Source of the DNA: Isoetes taiwanensis
Lineage: Eukaryota; Streptophyta; Lycopodiopsida; Isoetales; Isoetaceae
Length of the DNA: 64,000 nt
Direction of reading: 5' to 3'
NCBI GenBank assembly: GCA_021234155.1
Contig: JAJEKV010000014.1
Coordinates: forward strand, 6,465,563 to 6,529,562
This document shows, in pieces, positions 37,357 to 48,753 of the stretch. The notes under the pieces were generated by a model that saw only the letters and a program-made list of their open reading frames with translations, searched no databases and was not told the origin of the DNA. Both the position numbers and the translations under genes were made by a program. Within the stretch, counting starts at the first letter, position 1, and every line of letters begins with the position of its first letter.

Positions 37357-38535
37357 TCATTGTCCCATTAATCGAGTGGGGATAAAAGCATCCTTTGCAA
37401 TGTCCATCAGATCTAGAGGTAAAGAATCCTTTGCAATGGAACACTTTGACAAACTTATCCATACTTCGTTAGTGCGCTTAAGGATTTCAAAAGCGGAATT
37501 ATACTGGGCAATAGCATATGAACCTGATGAAAAACTGGCCCAAGGGGTCTTGTCCAAACTGGCAGCCAATAATGATGCTTGTTGAGCTACATTTTCATCT
37601 CTGGCAAAGCCAGAAAATTTTCTCACAGCAATGCACCGCTCGTCCCAGCGCTCTACAGTCAACTTTAATTCTGCTAATGGAACAGGAGGATCAGCCTGAA
37701 ATTTTTGTGGCACATAGAAGCTTACATTGAATGCTGATGTGCAAAAGGGACCATCTGAGGGAACAATACTTGTGAGAACTGGTCTTGTCATTGGTACAAG
37801 TGATGAATTCAAATTGGCACCTTGTATGTACTGAAACAAACTGTATAGGAAACCATTTGAACCATTGGATAATTTCAAAAAAAGCATGTAATGAAAATGA
37901 TCCATTCTACAAAATCTAGAAAACCAAAAGACATTCTTGTGTGAAATAAAAGGATTAGTGACTTGGCAAATAATCCAGGACATTTGAAAAATGACAGTAC
38001 GTGTATAGTTTTAAAACAGCAAAAACATCCGTGTATAAAGAAATGAGCAAATCTTTCCTTCAAAGCGCTGCCATCCATATCAAACTCTCTCCATGATTTT
38101 TGATTTTTAACCAGAGGACCATCACTTTGCAATACCAATAGAAATCAGTTTACAATACCAACATCTCTAAGTCATTTGCTCAAAAGACGAGGCCCTCATT
38201 TTATTGTATTATTAATCAAGACTTAAGCAGCATGTGGAACACAATAACAACTCTATGCTTCAATTTCTTTATAAATTAGGTAAAGATGAAAAACAGAATG
38301 GGGGCAAGCATTCAAAAGCATTTGAGGATCATGAAAGAAAGACTAACCTATGAAAACCGTGTCATGTAGCAGTGAAAAAGGAAAAGTCCTCCTGGTATGA
38401 AACCATCCAAACAGCAGGTCTATATCTTCTGATTTCAAAACTGGATTCTTCATGGACGGTCTTGTACTGGGGGGCTTCTAATTCCGCCGCTACAAAACAG
38501 GCGATGACCAAAAGAAACCATATCAAGCTCTTCAT
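37357..38535 (-). pseudogene. SOUL heme-binding family protein, one in-frame TGA
   Basis: Two exons on the minus strand. Exon 1 (38,535-38,348) starts MKSLIWFLLVIACFVAAE, a signal peptide, followed by APQYKTVHEESSFEIRRYRP, the conserved SOUL start. Its last codons read Ala-Thr-stop-His-Gly-Phe-His, so TGA at plus 38,362-38,364 replaces codon 58 of an otherwise open frame. The donor GTTAGT follows at once. Exon 2 (37,840-37,357) begins after TATACAG and joins in phase 2 to give LFQYIQGANLN. It then has PVLTSIVPSDGPF, FYVPQKFQADPPVP, VRKFSGFARDE and AIAQYNSAFE, all SOUL landmarks. About 30 extra residues follow NEVWI. The 507-nt intron shows this is not a processed copy. CGA to TGA is the simplest origin of the stop. 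Upstream ATG at 38,574 is possible but would bury the signal peptide. Confidence 0.85.
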
Positions 38536-38833
38536 TTTCGTCCTGAAAACTCCCTTCCCTGCCTGTTGTTTCAAGGCTATGAGACTGGCAAAATATCCTT
38601 TCGACTTTTTAAATCACTGAACTAAAACTCATCTTTGAATCCCCTGAATCGCCACAAACACTTTCTTGAATCCTTGCCGGTGAGGTGAAACCTTGAATCG
38701 CCAATTGCAGCCGGAGAAGAGGTGAGAAGAAAAGAGATTCTTTCTAAAAAGCCTCTTCTAAAATAGCCGTCCGAATTAAATCTGGTCATTAATTAACGGC
38801 GGCGAATATCTTCACCCGAAAAATTTCACTTTC

Positions 38834-38905
38834 AGTGGAAACCCTTTCGGGGTTCTATGGAAATCCGGAAGGGTTTCCATATAGAACCCCGGAAGGGTTT
38901 CCACT
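38834..38905. repeat. Hairpin of the GGAAACCCTTCCGG family
   Basis: AGTGGAAACCC...GGGGTTCTA...TGGAAA (38,834-38,863) pairs with its reverse complement at 38,874-38,905, about 30 bp with one mismatch and one 2-base bulge. The loop is about 10 bases. It is followed at 38,954-38,976 by AATGTAAGGCAAATCTTTTAGGATCGTGG, nearly the tag that precedes the large array at 35.93 kb, so the two belong to one element type. Confidence 0.85.
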
Positions 38906-39019
38906 AATTTATTTAATAACCCCAATCGGGGGGAGATAGTGTGAGCGCTCGTGGAATGTAAGGCAAATCTTTTAGGATCGTGGCAAAGCATTCAAAGAAA
39001 ATACCTCTTCTAACGCTTT

Positions 39020-39110
39020 AGATATATATATTCTAGCGCCTCTCTTCTCCAATCATCCGCTCCCTTCTCCACATATTTTCTCCCTTCTCCACAAATCCGG
39101 TGAACAAGAA
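39020..39110 (+). promoter_or_regulatory. Likely core promoter and 5' leader of the phospholipase gene
   Basis: A TATA box (GATATATATATTC, about 39,022-39,034) lies about 155 bases before the ATG at 39,189. It is followed by a CT-rich leader in which CTCCCTTCTCCACA occurs twice (about 39,060 and 39,083), as is common near plant transcription starts. The foldback hairpin at 38.83-38.91 kb ends about 115 bases upstream. Confidence 0.5.
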
Positions 39111-39188
39111 TCGCTTCACTACATCTTCTACCATCGTTTAATTTCAATTACTGGCCTAATCATTGTGTGTTCTAATCTTTCATAAAAA

Positions 39189-40334
39189 ATGAGTTCATCA
39201 GCTCTTGCATCAAAATGGAGACAAGTACAAGGAGAAAATCACTGGAAAGGCATGACAGATCCCCTAGATCTTGAGCTTCGAAAGGAGCTGATCCATTATG
39301 GTGATTTGATCCAGGCAATGTATGATTCACTTGACAATGATGCAGGATCAAAATACGCAGGCCTTCCAAGATATGGCAAGAGCAAGTTGTTTAAGAAAGT
39401 GGGGCTGAACAATCCGGAGCAAGGGCTGAGCGTGGACTACAAAATCACAAGGTATTTCTACGCAACAACTATTGCAAATGTGCTGGCAATGTTTCTGCTA
39501 AAATCCATGCACAAAGACGCGTGGGCAAAGGAAAACAACCGGAATGGGTACATAGCAGTAGCAAATGATAAGGGAAAGGAATGGCTTGGAAGAAGAGATA
39601 TTGTGGTGGTGTTCAGAGGCACAAAGAGAGACTCTGAATGGGTTGACGATGCTCTTTTTACACTAGTCAGGCTTCCTCCTTTCACCACAACCGGTCAGTC
39701 TGATGTAACAGGCTCGCCCTTGGATGACGATGTCGATGATGATGATGATGATGACGGTATCAGAATTGCTGAAGGTTGGGTGCTTCTCTACAACTCCAAG
39801 CTCCAAACTGCACCATTAGGTCAGTTGAGTGCTCGAGAGCAAATTCTGTTAGAGCTCAAACATTTGTTAGAAGAGTATAAAGATGAAGATGTTAGTATTA
39901 CTATCATAGGCCATAGCCTTGGCGCTGCTCTTGCTACTCTATATGCTTATGATATTGCAAAGGAAGGGTTCAATAAAAGGACCAATTCTAGTGGAGATAT
40001 AGAAACCATCCCTGTTACTTCGTTTGCCTATACAAACCCCTGTGTTGGTAATTTACTCTTCAAAACCCACGCTGAGCAGCTTCTTGACCTACGCATCTTG
40101 CGCATTCATAACATGCAAGATTTAATTCCTCTTGCTCCTGCCAAACTCTTGGGTTACAAACATTGTGGTGTGAAACTAAGCTTTGATTATACCATTTCTC
40201 CTCACCTCAAGAATGATACTGATATTTGGAAGAAGCACAATCTATAGGTTATTCTTCATATGGTTGCAGGATTTCAGGCATCCCATTCTAAGAGTTTCAA
40301 GATGGAAGTTGATAGAGACTATAAGTTGTTGTAA
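39189..40334 (+). CDS. Phospholipase A1-II / DAD1-like class-3 lipase, early TAG
   Basis: Cytosolic class-II phospholipases A1 release sn-1 acyl chains from glycerolipids. The frame starts at the ATG at 39,189, preceded by CATAAAAA. Family landmarks follow in order: WKGMTDPLDLELRKELIHYG (res. 19-38), GYIAVA and RRDIVVVFRGT (oxyanion side, about res. 120-145), then GHSLGAALATLYAYDIA with the nucleophile Ser243. Asp311 lies in NMQDLIPLAP and the likely catalytic His350 in KKHNL. TAG at 40,245-40,247 follows HNL, where the family continues with Glu and then Tyr-Leu-His. Read past it, 28 codons remain in frame (VILHMVAGF, KMEVDRDYKLL) up to TAA at 40,332-40,334, matching the family. So the stop is new and cuts a short C-terminal part but leaves the triad. 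An Asp-rich loop (39,723-39,755) comes from a GAT microsatellite. It has no intron. It may be a recently damaged gene or a functional short form. Confidence 0.85.
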
Positions 40335-43300
40335 CTAGCATTTCAAATATAGGGAAGTTGAATGGACACCTTGAGTAGCCCAAAATGTGGTATATAAACA
40401 AGGTAGGTGCCCAATGAACATCTCACCAAGGAGAATGTGCTCTGAACTTGGTATTGTGTGTGTATCCCCAGGAATAGCTCCGTGTTAGTATATGCGTGCT
40501 AGGACCATTTAATGGTATAACAACAAAAAGAAAGGGTGTGTAAGAGAACTTTTAGTTCACAGTCCGTATGAATATGAAAATAATGAAGATAAGAGTTCCT
40601 ATAGTAGACTATAAACATGTCCACTAGGAACTTAGGGTGGCCTCTCTCTGTGTGGAATTTGTGACTAGAGCTTGAGGATCAAGTCGAACTAGGATTAGAG
40701 AGTCTAAAAAGTGTGGTGTCAAAACCACAACATGTTTATGGTACAAGATAAATGAATCGAGAAAATATGTTTGCGGCAACAAGAAGTTGAACTTTTAGTG
40801 GATAATATCATCATCCACTATGTTGTTATACAGGAGTGGACTATAACACATGTTACTATAACACATAATAATAACAGGGTAGTGGTCATGGATTTAATAC
40901 TATATTAGCGAGGATATCAAGGATGTCTACTGTGACATTCAGATGTATGTCATATTGGAAGATAGTAGAATATTCGTACAAGGCGAGTGAAATATTACTT
41001 GACAAGGTTTAAAGAATAAGCATAATGATATGCTTATATATGAAGATATTGGATTAGGTATGATCTACTAGAGATAAGCATTCAGATAATGAGAGGTTAA
41101 GTACTCAAAGGTTCTAGATACTAATGAATTAATTCAGTGTTATAAATTGAGAATATCAAGTGGGTGTGGGAATAGCAGGATATATGAAATATCCCTTCCA
41201 ATAATGGAAGAAGATTAGGAAGGTGACTTTGCCAGTTATACCTTTAGGGATAACCGATAAGAGGCCAATACATACCAGCTCGAAGTCCCCTTAAGAATCA
41301 AGATGAGGTACATAGAGGAGATGGGGTGAGATTATATGAACTAGTAGTCCATATATTCTGAGAATTACCTTACTCATGGGGAAGGAATGCTAAATCCGGA
41401 AGTAGAGAAACGAGGATCCATGGTTCTGAGGTACACACCTCTGATAGATTATGACTTGAAGAAAATTAAAAGGATAAAGAATTGGATAACGCTATGGTGG
41501 TTGCTAAAAAGGTTTGAATATAAGGGTTTTCTATTATGAGATCGAGAAGGTTCAATGCCTCCGTCTCATTATGAGGGAGCCAACAGACGACAACGTTTGA
41601 AAGGGACCAAAAGTTGAAGTTGACATGATAACTTAAGAAAATAAGTTATTTGTGACAAAGCATGATATTGGGAACAGAAAGGATATTTAGCTACAGGAAC
41701 CTTTAGAAAAGCTCTTCAACTGGGGTAGTAATCTTTGGAATTATGGCATACTCCCATGTGGGGATCATAGTTTATGAACGGGGCTGAAGTACCATAAGGC
41801 ACTAAAGGAATGGTTATAATACCTAGGGACCCTATCAAAATGTAGGTAGCATATACCATTCCAACATAGAGTTGGCTATTGTCCATTTGGAAAGTCTGTG
41901 GCTCAGCCACATCATAAAGGTATATAGTCAATGGGTCTTGTTTCAAGGAACTGCTAATACACTTTAGCCAAAGAGCAGAGCTCTAGTATTGTGGGATGAG
42001 GACATATGTTTACTACGTATGTACCATGTACACATATGATAAACATCTTGGTGAGACACGAGAAGAGAAAGACGAGTGTACCCCAAAGTTACTAATGAAG
42101 GGTCTGGAGTATATCTAGAATGTGAAAACAACAGTGAATCGATTGCATCCTAAGGTAGGATGTTGTAGTTGGCACTTGAAATAAATGTCAACAGACAATA
42201 GAATAAAGCTCGAGATGATGGGGTTGAATACTACAGTAGTACAATTCCAGGATGGGTAGCGAATAGCAGTTACGTGCTAGTAGCTCGAATCTGTCTTACA
42301 TAGACACCAAATACTAGATCTCCCACATGATCCATACCCAATTCAGGCAGAGATGAACCCATGGGTTACATGGAGGTGTAAGTTAGAATTGAACATTGAT
42401 ACAAGCTGGGATAGCAGAAAAAAATAACTGCCTGGGTTGTATCAGAACATAGGTGTTTTGGAAGCAACCTTGGACATAAATTGTTATATCATATGGCATA
42501 TAATAGGGGTTTAGAAGCCACAAGATGGTTAAAGAATACCTAAAGGAGTAAATGGATTGGTGACCCTACGGAATAAAGGTCACAACCAAAGGGTGAATTG
42601 TATATGTTGTATCATGTGCATAGTCAATGATCAATGTGGAAATTATAAGCAACGTACTTCAAGGGTCGGGGTGACGAAAATCGACCCTGGACGTAGAAAA
42701 CGTATTGATGAAGGACCCCTGCTCATGATATTTAGCGGCCCGGATGGGAAGATTATTACCTCCCCAATCTTTGGATGAGTGGCATGACTTGAAGGGTGGT
42801 CTTTCCTAACATGCAAAGATAGATTTCCGGCTTGAAAGGCATCAAGAGTTGAAAAGCTCTTTAAAGGTTTGGTGCATGGCTTAGGGAAGAAGACTTTCAT
42901 TTTCTAGGACAACATGGTGGATGAATTCACCAAGAACCTTTTTAGTAGAAGAGGCCTCTCTTGAGAGGTCTTCGAGTGGTACTGTCCTTTGGGATATTCA
43001 CATAATCCCTTGGAATATGTAAGTTCATTTGCGGAACTTAATGATGTTTAGGCACTAAAGTAATGGTTGGAAATACTTTGCCCCAACCATATCTATATAC
43101 TCTAGAAGGAGGTGACTAATCAACAATGGTTGGATGCCATTGGACCGCTATGGTAGAACAACGGGCAAAAGTATGCTGGTGGGTATCAAATAAACGCGGG
43201 CCAGCACCTAGCACTAGCACCCTTCAGACTATTTTTTTCCACCCTTCACCAATGATAGTGTAACCTATTTGACGCCCGTCACTTCATATAGACCGTACCC

Positions 43301-43365
43301 GTTCTAATTATCACCTGTTTACCGCCCACCGTAATGAATGTGACCCCAAGGGAGATGAAGTTTTG
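40335..43365. other. Gene-free stretch
   Basis: No gene is recognised. The sequence is rich in TAG, TATA and GATA words, with many short stop-filled frames on both strands. No LTR, tRNA or transposase motif was found. The frames at 41,716-41,946 and 42,557-42,900 overlap antisense frames and have no family resemblance. Confidence 0.4.
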
Positions 43366-45246
43366 AATTTGTAAATTGCAACCATCTGGCCCCAACTTTT
43401 GCTACTCCGGCCAAAAAGCCCGTGAAGAAAGCTCGAGAATTTCCACACTCAGAGGTCTAGCATTCCAAGAATCAAACGACTATGGTGAAGAAGGTTGTTA
43501 ATCCGCCGGCTCAGCCAGTAATTCTAACGGATGCCATGTGCAGGGTAAGCAAAATGCACTGCCAATTTTGATATGGGCTTAATGTGCCCTGTTAATTTGT
43601 TTTTCTTGCTTTCTACCAGCCCAGAAGGAACGTGCCCCTGAGACCGGACCTGGCTGAATTCCGAACAGAGGAGGACTTTTATGCTTATGGGGGTCTACCA
43701 AATGACGGTGTACGTCCCTCTCAATTTCGAACAGATGTCATTTCTGCTGCAAAGTATATGAGGTTTGGGATACCAATGGTGTCATTCCCAACAAAAGTTC
43801 AATTGACAAGGTAATGCCAGAACATGAAGAAGCTTTAATTGAATTGCTGAGCAAGATATACCCAGAAGGGTTGAAGAATAGAGAAGTAAGGAAAACGGTT
43901 TCCTATCTATTCGCATACAACAACTGCCAGAGGGCCAAGCAGGATCCATAAAATTTCAAGGTTAATTGGGCAGCAGTGGCGGAAAAAAGTAGGGCCTATT
44001 CGAGCAAGGTTAAGAGTGAACCCATTGCCGGTGGCCACAGCATATAGCGAGCCCAAAGAAATCTCGGCCGACAGCGACATCGAAAAAGCATAGTGGGAAG
44101 GCCAGTCTCAGCAGGCACTAGTGTAAAATTAGAAGGGAGGTTGTCCTTCAGGAGTAATGCAATGTGCCCAGCAGCATTTTCAGCTTATGGGAAAAACATT
44201 GCCCGCCTGGAAAGCATGATCCAAGGTGTGCAAGATGCCTTAAAAATGCAAAGTGATCTAGTGTCCAAGAAGGAACTAGTTGCACAATCTCAGGCTAAGG
44301 GCACCTTCTTTTCGACTGCACGACAGAAGTTGCAGACCATAAAGGATAACCTTGCACGTCTTCATGCCCTCTCAGATCCTAATGCAGGTGATGCGATGCA
44401 CGTCTTAGGCCAGAAAAGTTTGTTTCTTCCACGTACAGGCTGCTTTTAGATTGTGAGCCTCTTCCCCCATCCCAGCACTAGCAATGATGGTGTACGTCCC
44501 TCTCAATTTCGAACAAATGTCATTTCTGCTGCAGAGTATATGAGGTTTGGGATACCAATGGTGTCATTCCCAACAAAAGTTCAATTGACAAGGTAAGGCC
44601 AGAGCATGAAGAAGCTTTAATTGAATTGTTGAGCAAGATATACCCAGAAGGGTTGAAGAATAGAGAAGTAAGGAAAATGGTTTCCTATCTATTCGCATAC
44701 AACAACTGCAAGAGGGCCAAGCAGGATCCATAAAATTTCAAGGTTAACTGGGCAGCAGTGGCGGAAAAGGTTAAGAGTGAACCCAGTACCAGCGGCCCTG
44801 TGAGCATAGTAGAGCCCAGCAAATCTCAGCAGACAACAGCATCTGAAAGCATAGCGGGAAGGCCAGTCTCAGCAGGCACTAGTGTAAAATTAGAAGGGAG
44901 GTTGTCCTTCAGGAGTAATGCAATGTGCCCAGCAGCATTTTCAGCTTATGGGAAAAACATTGCCCGCCTGGAAAGCATGATCCAAGGTGTGCAAGATGCC
45001 TTAAAAATGCAACAAAGTGATCTAGTGTCCAAGAAGAAACTAGTTGCACAATCTCAGGCTAAGGGCACCTTCTTTTCGGCTGCACAACAGAAGTTGCAGA
45101 CCATAAAGGATAACCTTGCACGTCTTCATGCCCTCTCAGATCCTAATGCAGGTGATGCGATGCACGTCTTAGGCCAGAAAAGTTTATTTCTTCCACGTAC
45201 AGGCTGCTTTTAGATTGTGAGCCTCTTCCCCCATCCCAGCACTAGC
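43366..45246 (+). pseudogene. Unrecognised gene with a 782-bp tandem duplication
   Basis: A first exon (about 43,379-43,544) encodes a Lys/Pro-rich segment (ATPAKKPVKKARE) with one TAG and ends at GG|GTAAGC. After a 75-nt intron, TTCTACCAG leads in phase to exon 2 at 43,620 (RRNVPLRPDLAEF, FYAYGGLPNDGVRPSQFRTD). The exon then runs through a helical stretch (PEHEEALIELLSKIYPEGL, SYLFAYNNC) to a Ser/Thr-rich linker and a C-terminal coiled-coil-like part (SMIQGVQDALKMQ, KLQTIKDNLARLHAL) ending LPRTGCF. Bases 43,701-44,482 are repeated at 44,483-45,246. Both copies share a one-base frameshift after KVQLTR and a TAA in QDP-stop-NFKVNW. I do not recognise the family. The intron argues for a host-type gene, not a retrocopy. 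Confidence 0.6.
43701..45246 (+). repeat. 782-bp tandem duplication
   Basis: Unit 1 is 43,701-44,482 and unit 2 is 44,483-45,246. Both begin AATGA(C/T)GGTGTACGTCCC and end CATCCCAGCACTAGC. They are almost identical except for a region near 43,985-44,085, where unit 1 has extra and altered bases, so the duplication is much younger than the decay of the gene. Confidence 0.95.
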
Positions 45247-45264
45247 ATCTTCAGGTTCCTCAAC

Positions 45265-45899
45265 TACAATGGAAAAGTGTTTGGATGTGGACATGGGATA
45301 AATTGCTCCACCCTAAAGTGTTAGCGCTGCGATGGCAAATTCTCCATAGATGTGTTCGAGTGAATGTCTTGGTTCACAAGATGAACCCTAGAGTCTCAGA
45401 TCGTTGCCCTCTCTGTGGCCAACGGTTGAAACTATTGAATACTGCTTCTTCTTGTGCGATCATCTACGGCTTGCTTGGGCGTGGTTGTTCACTCTTTTCA
45501 GTGTATCTCTCACTAGCCAGGAGATCCTACTTGCACTTTATCCCCCTGTTTGGCCTAACTTGCGTAAGCGGGCATTTCATCTTGCTTCTAGTTGGATTTT
45601 GTGGTCTATCTGGCAGAGGCGACGTTTGTGTATTTTCCAAGGTGCACACATCTCTGATCTGTAGCTTCTCCATTGTGCTCAGCAGAAGATCACTAAAGCT
45701 TATCGTTGCTCATCTCTAGCTGATGATAAAAAAGAGATAATTTGGCAGACGTATCTAGGGTGTTCTTCTTATGCATAGACGGGTGTTTTTGCCTAGTTGG
45801 GTCAGCCTATCCACTAGGGTTTTATTCCTGTCTATGCATTGTGTATTGCGCCTTTGTTCTTGTCAATAAAAAGAGTCTCACGTCCTTCAAAAAAAAAAA
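45265..45899 (+). mobile_element. 5'-truncated L1 LINE (zf-RVT end and poly(A))
   Basis: The frame from 45,285 reads WDKLLHPKVLALRWQILHRC, then Val-x-Val-Leu-x-x-Lys-Met, then RCPLCGQ. In the next frame comes ETIEYCFFLCDHLRLAWAW, then SSWILWSIWQRRR. These are the successive parts of the plant L1 zf-RVT domain. The element ends with CTTCAAAAAAAAAAA at 45,885-45,899. A frameshift falls near 45,425. The 5' end abuts the duplicated gene at 45,247-45,265. I found no clear target-site duplication. The sequence differs from the L1 at 25-30 kb, so this is another L1 family. Confidence 0.85.
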
Positions 45900-48003
45900 G
45901 GGGAACTTTTCGTATCTACAATTGAGATTGATGAGTTAACACGTAAATGAATATACAAAGTTTAGTAAAAACAATTGCATTCTACATTCACTGTGGTCCA
46001 AATGGATTCCATGTGCACGTGTCCGTTGTTTTAATATAGGGTCGATGCGATAAAGATTGTAGAGAAGTACTACATGCCATTTATATGCCAAAGTCTCACT
46101 TCTACATGTCTAATTTGCTCAGCTTTTGAATAGTCGATTTGTCCATTCCATCGAATACCACCTATCTATACCCATTGTCTTTATGCCTGGCAATGCGGGG
46201 CTTCCATTACTAGAGACGGCTTGAAAAAAAAAATCTAATAAAATGACGTCCTGAACACGAGCGTCTTGTTGATCTTCCTCTCTTGTGCTTTGCAAGCTTA
46301 AGCAAAGCCATATAAGATCTCAGAGCATAGCCGCCATTGCCAGCTTCGGCAGTATATAGCCTACCTTTCGCTTTGGTAGCAAAGCCTGAGATTCTTCGGC
46401 GGCTTGCAATTATTTAGCGGTTACATAAAGGTATGTTTCTGATATCAATGATTTTTCCATGATATCAAAGATTTTTCCATGGCTTTCTGATTCTTCAGCG
46501 TCTATATAACTCCGATTATATCCCAATACGATAGAGGAATGATAATCTCTATTCTTGGATTTTCCAATGAAAATTTAAAAATTGGAAGCTCTTACACATG
46601 TTTGACGTTTTCTCCAAGACTTCCGTTGGAAAAAAATAGATAACGGGTAATAAAAACAAGGGAAAAAAATTGTGGAAGACATAGCATTCTAGCAAGTTCT
46701 ATTCTCCATGATCAGAGACTCTGTGGTATTCCGGTGATAAGCACAGTTAGTATGCCTTTGTTATAGTTTACGCTAAAAACGTATCTCATTCTGGTGATCC
46801 TTTGCATGCTCTAGTTCTGATATGATGCTTGGTTTCCAGTAGCGTTACGAAGAAAAAAAAAACAAAAAAAGAAAAAGTATGGAGGCAGCTTCGTCTCGAA
46901 GTCAACTGTCACGCTTTCTGTGATAAGTCGGAAACCAGGGCTATGGATTTCGTTCCCAGCTCTATATCCTTCAACATTATAGGTTTATTTAAAAGCCAGA
47001 TGGTTATGGTCGGATATCAATTGAAACATCTAATGGGGTTATTTTTCTCTTTAGACTTTGGCTATGGTTTATTCCGGTCAGCCAACACCCCAAACACGGC
47101 ACCAAAAGATGCTCTAGGGCTCTATAATTCCATTCTGCAGGATTACTCTGTGGTCTACATAATGCTTTCTTATCTGTTGTGAAATATTTTTGGTGTAGTT
47201 TTTAACGGTCATGCATAATCGAGTTAGGGCATGGATCATCTACACTCAGAATGATAGATGCCTGCGACCAGTGTCTTCCTTTAGATTTGCAGAGATATTT
47301 TAGATCCGATTTTGGTGTCAGATATCTCGAGGTGGCCATAACAGGCATCAACGTTGTGGCTTGGTGCTGAAACGTCTGCTAGTTGAAGCATTCATTGAGC
47401 TACAGGTCGTGTTTATGATCAATGATTATTTTGAATGCTAGACAAGAAGTGCAAAGATCAAGATCAAAAGCAAAAAATAGAGTTGTGAGCTGCTAATCTC
47501 AGGTTAGAAGAATGGTGTATTTTCAATATGGAAAAATAATTGTGCTGGCTGAGAATAATAGATTTGCATGGAAATAATAAATGCAGATCTTCATCATTTT
47601 TTATGTAAATGCTTAGTGAAATAAATGGGCTGAGATGTTTACATGCACAGATGCTTGTGTACTGTTCTGCAATCTTGAGTGAAATAAATGGATTGAGATG
47701 TTTACATGCACATATGCCTGTGCACTGTTCTGCTACCTTGGTTGTGTAGCAGAATTCACAAGAAGTAACTTGATTAATTTTAATGGAGGAATTTGATGAG
47801 GATTGAGATTTTTTTTAATAAGGCTTGCTACTCCTGTTTATGCATTCATATGCTATGTCTAGAAGGCAAGTAATTAGGCTCTCATACTTGTTGCTTCAGA
47901 CTTCTACATGTTCTTATCTAAACATATATAAACATAGGGATTTGCCATAGCTGTCATTGTTGGTTCTCTCTACATCTTCAGAAACAACCTGAGCAGATGA
48001 GCA
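45900..48003. other. Gene-free stretch with a 63-bp duplication
   Basis: No protein is recognised. Around 46,260-46,440 the sequence looks like a plant 5' leader: CATATAAG near 46,300, then GGTTACATAAAG|GTATG as a possible donor. No coding exon follows, so a non-coding transcript or promoter relic is possible. A 63-bp tandem duplication lies at 47,615-47,677 and 47,678-47,740 (GTGAAATAAATGG, GAGATGTTTACATGCACA). Confidence 0.4.
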
Positions 48004-48753
48004 AATATGTAGCAAAATAACAAGGGTTCTAGGGGGGGATTTGACATGGATGTAAAAATAACAATTCCTGAAACCATAGACCATATATCCCTAAAACAAT
48101 TAAATGGTTGTTATAAAAAATAACATAGATTCAAGATAAAAAATAATCACATTAGCTCACTGGTTACATTGGTTAAAATAGTCTTATTAGGAATTGAGTT
48201 ATTTTGGTAGAGATTCAAGCCCCCGTATTTCATATTCTAAAATCTCAGGCAAAGCCGTATAGAGGTTCGATATTCCCTCAAAACCTTAGGCGAAATCGTA
48301 TTTCATATTTCAAAATCATAGGTACCTCCAATCATAAATGGCTATAAGCGAAACGAGAGGTGCCCAGAGGCTCCAACATACGATCTGGGCCGTAGGATCG
48401 ACGAATCCGACGATTGTGGTAGTCCAGGGTGCACCTCGTTTAGATTATGCAGCAAAATAGCAAGGGTTCAATCATAAATGACTATAAGCGAAACGAGAGG
48501 TGCCCAGAGGCTCCAACATATCTGGGTTGTAAGATCGACGAATCCGACGACTGTGGTAGTCTAGGGTGCACCTCGTTTAGAATATGTAGCAAAATAATAA
48601 GGGGTTCCAGGGGGATTTGATATGGATGTAAAAATAACAATTCCTGAAACCATAGACCATATATCCCGAAAACAATTAAATGGTTGTTATAAAAAAAAAA
48701 AAACATAGATTCAATATAAAAAATAATCACATTAGCTCACTGGTTATATTGGT
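48004..48753 (+). repeat. Composite repeat with nested direct repeats and pol III-like boxes
   Basis: An outer direct repeat of about 170 bp (48,004-48,173 and 48,581-48,753) starts AATATGTAGCAAAATAA and ends TAGCTCACTGGTTA(C/T)ATTGGT. Between them a 140-bp unit is repeated (48,330-48,469 and 48,470-48,600), containing CGAAACGAGAGGTGCCCAG and GTGCACCTCGTTTAG, which can pair with each other in part. At 48,153-48,163 TAGCTCACTGG fits an A box. GATTCAAGCCC at 48,212-48,222 and GGTTCGATATTCCC near 48,263 fit B boxes. It could be a tRNA-derived SINE inside a duplicated segment, or a TRIM-like element, although the outer repeats lack TG...CA ends. Confidence 0.65.

Noticed and set aside
43620-45213. 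Possibility that the duplicated gene is an endogenous viral capsid-like sequence
   Set aside because: The helical and coiled-coil layout suggested it, but the intron in the first part and the lack of any polymerase motif nearby give no support.
46256-46450. Plant-like 5' leader with TATA and splice donor
   Set aside because: No coding exon follows within 2 kb, so no gene can be claimed; mentioned only in the region note.
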